Assembly (NCBI GenBank): GCA_021153165.1
Contig: JAGKTZ010000061.1
Coordinates: forward strand, 1-13,421
Reading direction: 5' to 3'
Source of the DNA: Prevotellaceae bacterium
Lineage (GTDB): Bacteria; Bacteroidota; Bacteroidia; Bacteroidales; Bacteroidaceae
Length of the DNA: 13,421 nt
The notes under the pieces were generated by a model. The model saw only the letters and a program-made list of their open reading frames with translations. It was not told where the DNA came from and searched no databases. Both the position numbers and the translations under genes were made by a program. Shown in pieces: positions 1-7,313 of this stretch (position 1 is the stretch's first letter; each line of letters opens with the position of its first letter).

Positions 1-141
1 AGTAAAGGAAAGAAGATGCAAGTAGCCTTAAATAATGTCAAGAATAAACTGCTGCATATGGTCACGGCGATGGTCAAAAACGATATGCTATATAGCCCTG
101 ATTACATCAATGCTTGCCAAAGAATAGCTAATACACTATAA
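1..141 (+). CDS. Transposase C-terminal fragment (IS110-like), 5' end outside window
   Basis: The frame is open from the first base to a TAA at 139-141, giving 46 residues that end in NACQRIANTL. The stretch VALNNVKNKLLHMVTAMVK followed by a YSPDY-type tail resembles the C-terminal end of IS110/IS116-family transposases, whose last helix often reads 'ALxxVxxKLLxxxxAMxK'. Only the tail is visible, so neither the catalytic serine nor the DEDD domain can be checked. I see no inverted repeat after the stop, which fits IS110 elements because they usually lack them. The family call rests on pattern resemblance alone; another transposase or an unrelated protein is possible. Confidence 0.5.
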   Translation, partial: SKGKKMQVALNNVKNKLLHMVTAMVKNDMLYSPDYINACQRIANTL

Positions 142-193
142 AATGAAAATTAATTGGAAAATAGCTTGGATTTTAACATAGAAAGCGAATCAT

Positions 194-805
194 ATGAAAA
201 AGACAATGCAATGGTTGTATGACAACTGGATGAAGGCAACGCCCTTCTTGGCACTCTATTCGTTTATTTTGATTTGGCTCTATATCAAGGAGCAGAACTA
301 CGCCCTATTCCTTATCTGGATGCAGGTGCCTATCTATTGGTTACACGAGTTCGAGGAGTATGTCTGCCCGGGCGGTTTCCTCGACTTTTTCAACCGCAAG
401 CCTCTTGGCTCAAAGTTGGGCAATTACCCACTAACCAAAGCAGGCTCGTTCTGGATTAACATTCCGTTGGTCTATATTCTGTTACCGTTGGCGGGCATCG
501 TTGCGCATTCCTACGGCATTGAATGGGGACTGTGGACAGCCTATTTCTCGGCTCTTAACGCCTTCGCACACGTTGTAATGTTCTTCCTCTTTGGCTTTAA
601 GTATAACCCAGGATTAGTGGCGAGTGCCTTTGTAAATATTCCGTTTGGAGTCTATATGGTGTGGTACTTCCTCTCCAACGACCTTGTTTCTGTGGAGGTG
701 AATATCGCCAGCATCATCTTCGGCATCTTGGCACAAGCCTCTATGATGGTCTATGGATTTGCTTACCTTGTCCCCAAAATGAAACGCGAGGGGCTGAAAG
801 CATAA
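194..805 (+). CDS. HXXEE-domain integral membrane protein
   Basis: This 203-residue protein belongs by motif to the HXXEE family (named for its H-x-x-E-E motif), which has no established function. The motif is HEFEE at residues 51-55. A second conserved-looking block runs from N122 through H126 to YNPG at 137-140. Hydrophobic stretches near 16-31, 33-50, 88-106, 112-134, 140-160 and 168-192 suggest six membrane spans; the His/Glu cluster sits at the end of the second. The repeated His and Glu in and beside membrane segments could bind a metal, but that is inference. ATG 194 is the first start after an upstream stop, with no Shine-Dalgarno sequence. The gene stands alone between a transposase tail and a repeat-rich non-coding stretch, on the opposite strand to the housekeeping block, so it looks accessory. 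An intrinsic terminator follows 42 bp after the stop. Confidence 0.85.
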   Translation: MKKTMQWLYDNWMKATPFLALYSFILIWLYIKEQNYALFLIWMQVPIYWLHEFEEYVCPGGFLDFFNRKPLGSKLGNYPLTKAGSFWINIPLVYILLPLAGIVAHSYGIEWGLWTAYFSALNAFAHVVMFFLFGFKYNPGLVASAFVNIPFGVYMVWYFLSNDLVSVEVNIASIIFGILAQASMMVYGFAYLVPKMKREGLKA

Positions 806-814
806 AAATTATTG

Positions 815-948
815 CTGTCCGGTAAACTTTTTTACGTCATAGAAAAAAGCTGAATTCCATGTTTGGAGTTCAGCTTCTTTTTTGTTTCTTTGTTTTCACC
901 ACAAAAATATTTTGAAACATGGGCAAAAGTACACATTTTACCGGACAG
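815..948. mobile_element. 134-bp element with perfect 12-bp terminal inverted repeats (MITE or IS remnant)
   Basis: CTGTCCGGTAAA at 815-826 is the exact reverse complement of TTTACCGGACAG at 937-948, 110 bp apart. The interior has no coding potential and contains the hairpin terminator at 847-883. The layout matches either a miniature inverted-repeat element or the two ends of an insertion sequence left after internal deletion. I find no clear target-site duplication (ATTG occurs at 811-814 and 954-957, but the right copy is not adjacent to the end). The parent family cannot be named from the sequence. Confidence 0.55.
847..883 (+). terminator. Intrinsic terminator after the HXXEE gene
   Basis: AGCTGAATTCC (848-858) pairs with GGAGTTCAGCT (865-875) across a 6-nt loop with one wobble pair, and the outer 847/876 pair also matches. 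The hairpin is followed by T878-883. It lies inside the inverted-repeat element at 815-948, so it may have arrived with that element while now ending HXXEE transcription. An A-run at 843-848 on the other side makes it plausible in both directions. Confidence 0.8.
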
Positions 949-1056
949 TTCCCATTGCTCTATAATTGGCATCGGTCTCAAAGGATGTATCGATATTTTG
1001 TCTTTTTGTTATATCTTTATTCGCAGTCATACTTGAACGATGAACTTTTAATGTTT

Positions 1057-1102
1057 AACGTTGAGAGGGAACGTTGAAAGATTAAAGTTGAGGGTTGAAA
1101 GG
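1057..1102. repeat. GTTGA-type degenerate tandem repeat
   Basis: AACGTTGA occurs at 1057-1064 and again at 1070-1077, followed by AAGTTGAGG and GGTTGAAAGG, giving four GTTGA cores in about 46 bp. Similar GTTGAAAG runs are, from memory, frequent in Bacteroidetes intergenic DNA. No function is evident. Confidence 0.55.
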
Positions 1103-1124
1103 CTATGCAGCCAACGGTCTATTG

Positions 1125-1155
1125 TCAACGTGATTACACGGATTACATGGATTTA
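1125..1155. repeat. CACGGATTACA-type degenerate repeat
   Basis: GATTACACGGATTACATGGATT contains two to three imperfect copies of a 9-10 bp unit (GATTACACG, GATTACATG, GATTTATTC). This is a familiar class of short degenerate intergenic repeat in Bacteroidetes. It has no coding role here. Confidence 0.5.
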
Positions 1156-1500
1156 TTCTTAGATTATTGACGCATAGCTTCGCTTGCTGGGATAAAACTG
1201 TTTTGCTATGCAGGACATGGAATCTGTGGATTTTATTATCAACGGGATTGAATGAATTTTGCTGTTTTGTTGCCACTTTTGTGTTTAAGGTGCTGTGGGT
1301 CAGTGGGGTGGGTGGTGGCGACAGGGGTGGCGGTAAGTTTTTTTTTGTTGCACTTGCTGCCATGTTTCTCCACTGTTGCTGCCATTGTCACTGCCTCGGT
1401 GTTTATTGGGGTTTAGGGCGGGAGTGGCAGTAGAACAGTAGAATGCGCACAGGATTTTATGGTGGAGGGGTGTCCTTGTGTGCGTGTGGTGTTGCGGTTG

Positions 1501-1567
1501 AAAAAAGGTCTAAGGTTTTTTGAAAAGGGTAAGACCTTTTTTGAAAAAGATGAGAACTTTTTTGAAA
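1501..1567. repeat. Exact-period 21-bp triple repeat overlapping an 11-bp inverted repeat
   Basis: TTTTTTGAAA starts at 1516, 1537 and 1558, so three copies recur at a spacing of exactly 21 bp, with variable bases between. Overlapping them, AAAAAAGGTCT (1501-1511) is the perfect reverse complement of AGACCTTTTTT (1532-1542) with a 20-nt spacer. The inverted repeat could act as a weak bidirectional terminator, including for the minus-strand operon ending at 1718. Three short units with variable spacing do not make a CRISPR. Confidence 0.6.
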
Positions 1568-1651
1568 TGTGTTAAGAGGCGGAGCTAGAGCCAGACAACG
1601 GTCAACAGACAACAAATTACGAGGCTACTGGCATGCCACAAATATTTTTGT

Positions 1652-1697
1652 TTAACCACGAATGCGCTTCGCTTCACGAATTGACACGAATATTGGC
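1652..1697. repeat. CACGAAT-type repeat cluster
   Basis: CACGAAT occurs at about 1656-1662, 1674-1680 and 1684-1690 (once as CACGAATT), with GCGCTTCGCTT between the first two. The same heptamer in the opposite orientation (ATTCGTG, about 1723-1729) forms the last coding bases of the WbqC-like gene next door. This is a typical degenerate Bacteroidetes intergenic repeat. Confidence 0.55.
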
Positions 1698-1717
1698 TAG
1701 CAACTTTTGTTTTGTTA

Positions 1718-2170
1718 TTAAATTATTCGTGCAGATTCAGGGCACGAGGCTATCACGCAATACACGTTGGGGGTCAGGCTAAGCAAATCACAGATTGTAT
1801 ACAAAAAATCCTCGTTGAAATCGACCAAAAATTGATGTCCTTTGTCGTAGATAGGTAGCAGATCGTCGGCATAGTACTCGAAAAAAGGACTTCCCTCGTA
1901 GGCGCTTTGCAGGGCGTTGCGGTGCAGGTGCTGCCAGTTGCCATGATCGCTCAGGCGAATGTCTCGTGTGGCGGGACGCTTATTATATTCGTGCTCCACA
2001 GGAATGGTGAGCGCCTGCACGCCGTTGGGGCCAGCAATCAAGGCACGATTGCGGTAGGTCTGCTTGACATAGTGTTCACAGGTCTCCATATAAATACAAG
2101 GAGCACCATATATTTTGGAAAAATATTGAATCGGCGGCAAATATGCCGAGGTCAACAACACACTATTCAT
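1718..2170 (-). CDS. WbqC-like family protein, C-terminally truncated
   Basis: The 150 residues begin MNSVLLTSAYLPPIQYFSK, the typical N-terminus of WbqC-like proteins. They keep the conserved internal stretches HYVKQTYRNRA (33-43), ISGPNG/IPVEH-type sequence, and SDHGNWQHLHRNALQSAY followed by PFFEYY. WbqC-like proteins occur in polysaccharide gene clusters and elsewhere; their reaction is not established. From memory, full-length Bacteroidetes members are about 200-220 residues, so the last third is missing. Recognisable sequence stops near LTPNV (132-136), and the final residues (YCVIASCPESARII) are encoded partly by CACGAAT-type repeat sequence. The start overlaps the stop of the upstream S26-family gene in an ATGA arrangement, so it is probably translationally coupled as the last gene of the dapB operon. 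It may be non-functional. Confidence 0.8.
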   Translation of the reverse strand: MNSVLLTSAYLPPIQYFSKIYGAPCIYMETCEHYVKQTYRNRALIAGPNGVQALTIPVEHEYNKRPATRDIRLSDHGNWQHLHRNALQSAYEGSPFFEYYADDLLPIYDKGHQFLVDFNEDFLYTICDLLSLTPNVYCVIASCPESARII

Positions 2171-2706
2171 GGTAGAGAAATAAAAAAGCGATCTGTACGC
2201 AAACCTTTGACAAAGCTACGCTGTCTATCTATAGAGTAAGTTGTACAAATAGGGCGACCCACAAGATGTTGGTGCTGTATGATATACTTTTCCGTAGCGT
2301 ATGTACCCTTTTCCAGGCGTTTCGCGGCGTCATTACTACCCTCAATTTTGACATACTCTCCCTCTACAGCTGTGATACGCTCCAATGCATACTCGCCAGG
2401 TTGATTGGGCAACTCGATGATACACCATTCTCCCTTTTTCGGGGGTGTGGACGCAAGATGCCTTTTACTTTCTCCAAAAGCGAAAGGCAGACGGAGCCCA
2501 TAAGCTGTGCGATTGACCAAAATGCGGTCGCCACCTATCAGTATTGGATGTAGCGTACCCTCGGCAACAGACATCTGGGTAAAGAAAAAGCCGCGAACGA
2601 AGAGGAGTAATACGCCTACGACAATAATGGCAAGAGGAAAGCTCCACCAACTCCTGGCACAATCAGGCTTGCGTATACCTTTGAAATATCTTTTTACTGT
2701 TACCAT
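2167..2706 (-). CDS. S26 signal-peptidase-like protein lacking catalytic residues (probable pseudoenzyme)
   Basis: This 179-residue protein has one N-terminal membrane span (about 24-40) and aligns with the adjacent LepB. GDRILVNRTAYGLRLP (59-74) matches its GDYLLVSKMSYGPRIP, and HLVGRPICTTYS followed by DRFF matches HVVGKPLFVWLS followed by NRFF. In the alignment the catalytic Ser is Thr51 (EGTLHPIL versus SSSLEKSL), the catalytic Lys is Glu109 (ALERITAVEG versus YVKRCVGLPG), and the GDNRDNS-x-DSR box is absent. It is thus recognisably S26-fold yet should not cleave signal peptides by the Ser/Lys mechanism. It follows lepB by 19 bp and overlaps wbqC by 4 bp, so it is co-expressed with the active enzyme. 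A role as an accessory or regulatory subunit is inference; relaxed decay is the alternative. Confidence 0.8.
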   Translation of the reverse strand: MVTVKRYFKGIRKPDCARSWWSFPLAIIVVGVLLLFVRGFFFTQMSVAEGTLHPILIGGDRILVNRTAYGLRLPFAFGESKRHLASTPPKKGEWCIIELPNQPGEYALERITAVEGEYVKIEGSNDAAKRLEKGTYATEKYIIQHQHLVGRPICTTYSIDRQRSFVKGLRTDRFFISLP

Positions 2707-2725
2707 AATCTATGTGCAGGAAGGA

Positions 2726-4222
2726 TTATTTTATATTATCTACCCACTTAAAGAAGCGGTTCCATCGGATTTTTCCGTCGGTCAGTGAATAGTCGGGATT
2801 AAGCGAAAGCCATACAAAGAGAGGTTTACCAACCACATGGTCTTCGGGTACAAATCCCCAGAAACGTGAGTCGGCAGAATTGTCACGATTGTCGCCCATC
2901 ATCCAGTAGTAGTCCAACTGGAATGTATAACTATCAGTGGCCTGTCCATTAATGCAGATTTTGCCATCCTTAACCTCAAGCGTATTGCCTTCGTAGGCGG
3001 TGATGCAGCGTTCGTAGATAGGCAAATTTTCCAAGGTCAACTTGATACTTTCTCCCTTCTTAGGAATCCAAATACCATCTTTGCCGCCATAATTGGAAGT
3101 TGTCCAATCCTTTTTCATATTCAGCGGATAGAGTTCATCACCAGAAGCCACTGGCGCACGTTCTGGATTTGGTGCGATGATACCGCGAGCGATAAGTTCA
3201 GCCTTGACTTTGTGTGTCATTGGGAAACCTGCACCAGCCGATACGTATTCCAGTTCTTCGTTGGTGATACCCAGTTCGCGTTTTGTCTCGTCGTCCAGAC
3301 TGCCAGTAAACTCTACATTGTATCTATATTGTACAAATTCGGGTTCGGCGTTGGCCTGTCCATCCAGTATAATGGTGTCGTTTTGGATACGAAGGGTTTG
3401 TCCGGGCAAACCAACACAGCGCTTCACGTAATTCTCACGTCGGTCTGTTGGTCTGTTGGTAATTTCGCCGAATTCATCGGGATTTTCTTGCATATATTGT
3501 TTGCCCGTAGCATAAAGTTGAGCATACATCTCGCGATAGCCGAGTGCGGTCGAATCCTTAGGCATAGGCAACGTACCATGTGTATTGAGATGTATCATAC
3601 GTCCGATCTCGTAGGCCATGCCGTAGAAGTCGCGTGCCTGATATTGGGGCGCAAGCGCTACAGTGTCTCCCGAAGGATAATTGAAGACTACGATATCGTT
3701 CAGTTGGACTTCACCCAAACCTTTCACACGTCGGTATTCCCAATGTGGGTGTTCCAAATAACTCTTGCAATTGAATATCGGCAAGGTATGCTGAGTCAAT
3801 GGCATAGTCAAAGGCGTCTGTGGGATACGCGGACCATAGCTCATTTTTGATACCAAAAGGTAGTCGCCCGTCAACAAACTCTTCTCGAGTGATGAAGAGG
3901 GAATAACAAAATTCTGGAAGAAGAATTGATTTAAGAAATATACAGCTACGAGGGCAAAGACAATGGCATCGACCCAACTCATCACTGTACGTACGACAGG
4001 GCTCTTGCTATTTTTCCACCAGGTCCACTTGATTTTCTTTGATACGCAGGCATCATAGATAAAGGGAACGACGACGAGTCCCCACCAACTGCCTACCCAC
4101 AAGAGGAAGAGGAGATAGAGTACGCAATATATAGCAAATTTGTATAAGGGTTTCATGCCTTTCTTCTCCTTTACATTATCTGTATTTTCTGCGATGAAAC
4201 CGGACTTTTTTTCTTCTTGCAT
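2726..4222 (-). CDS. lepB: Signal peptidase I
   Basis: This membrane-bound serine protease removes signal peptides from exported proteins on the outer face of the inner membrane. In the 498 residues there are hydrophobic segments near 26-57 and 82-106, followed by the catalytic domain. The likely nucleophile is Ser111 in IPSSSLEKSLLTGDYLLVSK, a departure from the textbook SMxPT but, from memory, common in Bacteroidetes. The general base is Lys267 in NYVKRCVGLPGQTL, and the box GDNRDNSADSR is at 443-453. Large insertions (about 185-262 and 285-400) make it much longer than the E. coli enzyme (about 324 residues). ATG 4222 follows dapB by 48 bp, and the degenerate paralogue follows by 19 bp, indicating one operon. 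No separate promoter is visible in the 48-bp gap. Confidence 0.95.
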   Translation of the reverse strand: MQEEKKSGFIAENTDNVKEKKGMKPLYKFAIYCVLYLLFLLWVGSWWGLVVVPFIYDACVSKKIKWTWWKNSKSPVVRTVMSWVDAIVFALVAVYFLNQFFFQNFVIPSSSLEKSLLTGDYLLVSKMSYGPRIPQTPLTMPLTQHTLPIFNCKSYLEHPHWEYRRVKGLGEVQLNDIVVFNYPSGDTVALAPQYQARDFYGMAYEIGRMIHLNTHGTLPMPKDSTALGYREMYAQLYATGKQYMQENPDEFGEITNRPTDRRENYVKRCVGLPGQTLRIQNDTIILDGQANAEPEFVQYRYNVEFTGSLDDETKRELGITNEELEYVSAGAGFPMTHKVKAELIARGIIAPNPERAPVASGDELYPLNMKKDWTTSNYGGKDGIWIPKKGESIKLTLENLPIYERCITAYEGNTLEVKDGKICINGQATDSYTFQLDYYWMMGDNRDNSADSRFWGFVPEDHVVGKPLFVWLSLNPDYSLTDGKIRWNRFFKWVDNIK

Positions 4223-4270
4223 ATCTTTTTACTTGTGCTTTTTTATGAAATTAACGGCGCAGCTTACTCA

Positions 4271-5035
4271 CTATTTGAGAAATTCGCCCATCATATCGTC
4301 GATACCGAGCAAACCGCTGTGATTTGCTGTAAATTCAGCAGCGAGTACTGCGCCAAGAGCAAAGCCTCGGCGATTGTAGGCGCTGTGCGTGATGCTGATC
4401 AGGTCGGCAGGAGAATCGTAAGTCACTGTGTGAATACCTGGCACTTCGCCTTCGCGTACGGCATCAATACGTAGCAAGTTTTTGTCGTGCTCTTGACTAC
4501 CGTCGATACTACCATCAGGATTTTGCACCTGACCCTTTACCCAACCAGTCTTGCGGTCCAGATTTTCGCAAATTTGTTCGCCCAACGTAATGGCAGTGCC
4601 GCTTGGCGCATCCAATTTGTGAATGTGGTGTGTTTCGACCATTGCGACGTCATATTCGGCAAATTTGTTCATGATCTTTGCCAAAAACTTGTTGACTTCA
4701 CCAAATATCGCCACGCCAAGAGAGAAATTTGACGCCCAAAAGAGTGTATTACCTTCTTCCTGACACAAACGGCGCACTTCAGCATCATATTGCTCCTTCC
4801 ACCCAGTAGATCCGCTCACGACCTTGACTCCGGCTGCAAATGCTCGACAGTAATTATTGTAAGCAGCGGTCGGTGTAGTAAATTCAATAGCAACTTCTGC
4901 GCTTTTGAAGGCTTCTGACTCGAAGTCTTCCTGATTATTGACGTCTATAATAGAAACTATTTCATGTCCACGACTTAGAGCAATTTCTTCGATGATATGG
5001 CCCATTTTGCCGTAACCAATAAGTGCTAATTTCAT
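4271..5035 (-). CDS. dapB: 4-hydroxy-tetrahydrodipicolinate reductase
   Basis: DapB reduces 4-hydroxy-tetrahydrodipicolinate with NAD(P)H in the cytoplasmic diaminopimelate/lysine pathway, which supplies cell-wall precursors. The 254 residues show the N-terminal nucleotide-binding GYGKMG (7-12), EFTTPTA (51-57), SGSTGW (74-79) and SNFSLGV (102-108). The diagnostic catalytic block ETHHIHKLDAPSGTA (134-148) contains the His-His pair and Lys140. The length is close to the usual range (about 250-270). ATG 5035 gives the expected start MKLALIGYGKMG. It is the first gene of a probable operon with lepB, the S26-like paralogue and wbqC, driven by the promoter at 5089-5120. This pairing of lysine synthesis with protein export looks like chromosomal neighbourhood rather than a shared pathway. 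Confidence 0.97.
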   Translation of the reverse strand: MKLALIGYGKMGHIIEEIALSRGHEIVSIIDVNNQEDFESEAFKSAEVAIEFTTPTAAYNNYCRAFAAGVKVVSGSTGWKEQYDAEVRRLCQEEGNTLFWASNFSLGVAIFGEVNKFLAKIMNKFAEYDVAMVETHHIHKLDAPSGTAITLGEQICENLDRKTGWVKGQVQNPDGSIDGSQEHDKNLLRIDAVREGEVPGIHTVTYDSPADLISITHSAYNRRGFALGAVLAAEFTANHSGLLGIDDMMGEFLK

Positions 5036-5088
5036 ACTCTTTCAGATTTAAATAATATAAAATCACTCCACTATCTGGAATAATATTG

Positions 5089-5120
5089 CAAATATAGGAA
5101 AAAGACGGTGGGCTGGCAAA
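5089..5120 (-). promoter_or_regulatory. Promoter of the dapB-lepB operon (Bacteroidetes type)
   Basis: On the minus strand TTTG (5117-5120) is followed by 20 nt and then TATATTTG (5089-5096), a perfect match to the TAnnTTTG -7 element with the usual spacing. Transcription would start near 5082, giving a leader of about 47 nt before dapB. No operator or riboswitch is evident in that short leader. Confidence 0.75.
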
Positions 5121-5233
5121 TTCTATGCCATTTTTTTGCCCCTTAGACCACATTAGACCTAACAAGTATCTATTTCCATCTTTGTTATCTCAAAACCTTA
5201 CCATTACAGTTTTTTTGCAACACTAAGTATGTA

Positions 5234-5287
5234 TAAAAAAACTCTCCGAACGCACTGACTACAAATAACCAGCATGGTCGGAGAGTT
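5234..5287 (-). terminator. gyrB intrinsic terminator
   Basis: On the minus strand AACTCTCCGA (5287-5278) pairs perfectly with TCGGAGAGTT (5249-5240) across a 28-nt loop, followed by a T-run (5240-5235). It begins 23 bp after the gyrB stop. The loop is long for an intrinsic terminator, but stem and tract are strong. Confidence 0.8.
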
Positions 5288-5309
5288 CCCGTTGTATAAT
5301 TTCTATATA

Positions 5310-7268
5310 TTACGCATCGATTTGAGCGTAGGTTGCATTACGTTCGATAAATTCGCGGCGTGGACCAACGTCGTCGCCCATCAACATAGAGAAGATATAG
5401 TCTGCCTCAGCAGCGTTTTCGATAGTCACTTGCTTGAGCATACGCGTCTCGGGGCACATTGTAGTTTCCCAGAGTTGGTCTGGCATCATTTCTCCAAGAC
5501 CTTTGTAGCGCTGAGTCTGAATACCATTTTCTGAACCATCACCATATTTCTCGATGAACCTGAGGCGTTCTGCGTCGTCGTAGCAGTATTCTTCGATTTT
5601 GCCCTTCTTGCACTTGTAGAGTGGAGGCATTGCGATGAAGAGGTGACCTTCTTGGATGACCTTGGGGAAGTAGCGGTAGAAGAGGGTCATGATCAATGTA
5701 GCGATGTGCTGACCATCGACGTCGGCATCGGCCATAATAATAATCTTGTGGTAGCGCAATTTTTCGATATTAGCTTCCTTACTATCTTCGCCGTCTACCC
5801 CAAAACGGATACCCATTGCTTGAATAATATTGTTCACTTCATCGCTTTCAAAGGCTTTGTGCCACATTGCCTTTTCTACGTTTAGAATCTTACCACGTAG
5901 GGGAAGAATCGCTTGTGTAGCACGACTGCGGCCTTGCTTAGCCGAACCGCCTGCAGAGTCCCCTTCGACAAGGAACAATTCGCATTCCTCGGGCACTTTA
6001 GATGAGCAGTCTGACAATTTACCAGGCAGGCCACCACCAGTCAAGTGACTCTTGCGTTGTACGGTCTCGCGGGCTTTTCTTGCGGCAACACGTGCTGTTG
6101 CAGCCAGGATTACCTTGTCGACGATGAGTTTTGCTTCTTTGGGGTGCTCTTCCAAATAGTAAGTCAACGCTTCGCCCACGGCTTGGTTTACAGCGCCGGT
6201 AGCTTCGCTATTACCCAACTTTGTCTTGGTCTGTCCCTCGAATTGTGGTTCGGCAACCTTGACAGAAATTACAGCAGTGAGACCTTCGCGGAAGTCTTCG
6301 CCAGTAATTTCCACCTTTGCCTTTTCCAATTGCTTAGCAGCAGTTTCTTCTGCATACTTCTTCAATACGCGAGTCACCGCCATGCGGAAGCCAGCCAAGT
6401 GGGTACCACCTTCGATTGTATTGATATTGTTGACATACGAGTGAAGGTTTTCGCTGTACGAAGTATTGTACATGATAGCGCACTCGATAGGCATGCCATT
6501 CTTTTCGGTGTTAAGGTAGATCACGTCGTCAAACAAGTGCATGCGTGACGAGTCGATGTGGCGCACAAATTCTTGAAGACCATGTTCGCTATAGAAAGTA
6601 TCTTGGCGAATATTGCCTTCATCATCTTTGCGCAAGTCGGTCAATGTGATTGTAATACCAGCGTTGAGGTATGCCAATTCGCGCATTCTGTTGGCCAGAA
6701 TGTCGTACTTGTATGTAGTAGTAGTAAAGATTTCGCCATCAGGCCAGAATTGTTGGCGTGTACCACGTAGTTCTGTCTCGCCTACCACTTTCACTGCATA
6801 TTGTGGATGACCGGTTGCATATTCTTGCTGATAGATCTTACCATCACGGAATACCTGCGAAATCATCTTCTTAGATAATGCGTTCACACATGATACACCT
6901 ACACCGTGCAAACCGCCGGAAACCTTGTACGAACCTTTGTCGAATTTACCACCAGCGTGGAGCACTGTCATCACGACTTCCAAAGCCGAGCGGTTTTCCT
7001 TGGGGTGAATATCCACGGGAATACCACGACCGTTGTCCTGAACGATAATAGAATTGTCCTCGCAGATTGTCACTTCGATATTGGTACAGTATCCAGCCAA
7101 GGCTTCGTCGATAGAGTTGTCCACGGTTTCGTAAACCAAGTGATGCAAACCCTTTTCGCTGATGTCGCCGATGTACATCGCTGGGCGTTTGCGGACGGCT
7201 TCTAATCCTTCAAGCACTTGAATATTACTGGCAGAATAAGCTGTGCCATTCTTTTCCATTTCTTCCAT
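5310..7268 (-). CDS. gyrB: DNA gyrase subunit B
   Basis: GyrB is the ATPase and metal-binding half of gyrase, which introduces negative supercoils with GyrA. With the chosen start it is 652 residues, the length I expect for Bacteroidetes GyrB. The GHKL ATPase domain shows YETVDNSIDEA (46-56), QDNGRGIP (77-84) and GGLHGVG (118-124). QTKTKLGN (346-353) marks the transducer region. TOPRIM residues are EGDSAGG (435-441) and DADVDG (514-519), and the C-terminus carries QRYKGLGEM and NAAEADYIFSMLMG. This composition favours GyrB over ParE. Start ATG 7268 (MEEMEKNG) was chosen because the well-matched promoter at 7314-7344 lies inside the longer frame that opens with TTG at 7343; ATG 7259 is a close alternative. 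It is monocistronic between its own promoter and terminator. Confidence 0.97.
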   Translation of the reverse strand: MEEMEKNGTAYSASNIQVLEGLEAVRKRPAMYIGDISEKGLHHLVYETVDNSIDEALAGYCTNIEVTICEDNSIIVQDNGRGIPVDIHPKENRSALEVVMTVLHAGGKFDKGSYKVSGGLHGVGVSCVNALSKKMISQVFRDGKIYQQEYATGHPQYAVKVVGETELRGTRQQFWPDGEIFTTTTYKYDILANRMRELAYLNAGITITLTDLRKDDEGNIRQDTFYSEHGLQEFVRHIDSSRMHLFDDVIYLNTEKNGMPIECAIMYNTSYSENLHSYVNNINTIEGGTHLAGFRMAVTRVLKKYAEETAAKQLEKAKVEITGEDFREGLTAVISVKVAEPQFEGQTKTKLGNSEATGAVNQAVGEALTYYLEEHPKEAKLIVDKVILAATARVAARKARETVQRKSHLTGGGLPGKLSDCSSKVPEECELFLVEGDSAGGSAKQGRSRATQAILPLRGKILNVEKAMWHKAFESDEVNNIIQAMGIRFGVDGEDSKEANIEKLRYHKIIIMADADVDGQHIATLIMTLFYRYFPKVIQEGHLFIAMPPLYKCKKGKIEEYCYDDAERLRFIEKYGDGSENGIQTQRYKGLGEMMPDQLWETTMCPETRMLKQVTIENAAEADYIFSMLMGDDVGPRREFIERNATYAQIDA

Positions 7269-7313
7269 ATAATAGCATTGTTTTTTGTTTCCAAAATGTA
7301 GTCTTACAGCAAA

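Larger units (their letters stand above)
949..1717. other. Repeat-rich intergenic region without a credible gene
   Basis: I found no convincing gene here on either strand. The two open frames of 86-88 codons (1103-1363 minus, 1167-1433 plus) overlap each other, are of low complexity and show no domain-like pattern. The stretch holds GTTGA-type repeats (1057-1102), a CACGGATTACA-type repeat (1125-1155), a strongly G/T-rich segment (about 1290-1500), a 21-bp repeat with a hairpin (1501-1567), CAGACAAC-type repeats (about 1593-1612) and CACGAAT-type repeats (1652-1697). It looks like decayed accessory DNA between the mobile left edge and the conserved block. Confidence 0.7.

Noticed and set aside
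1103..1433. Two overlapping open frames of 86-88 codons in the G-rich region
   Set aside because: They lie on opposite strands over the same low-complexity DNA and have unnatural composition (runs of Cys, Phe, Pro); no motif is recognisable.
1501..1567. Possible CRISPR array
   Set aside because: Repeat cores are only about 10 bp and T-rich, with 11-bp variable gaps and no cas genes nearby.
3212..3850. 212-codon plus-strand frame inside lepB
   Set aside because: It is antisense to a gene with clear conserved motifs and has no recognisable domain; it is explained by codon structure of lepB.
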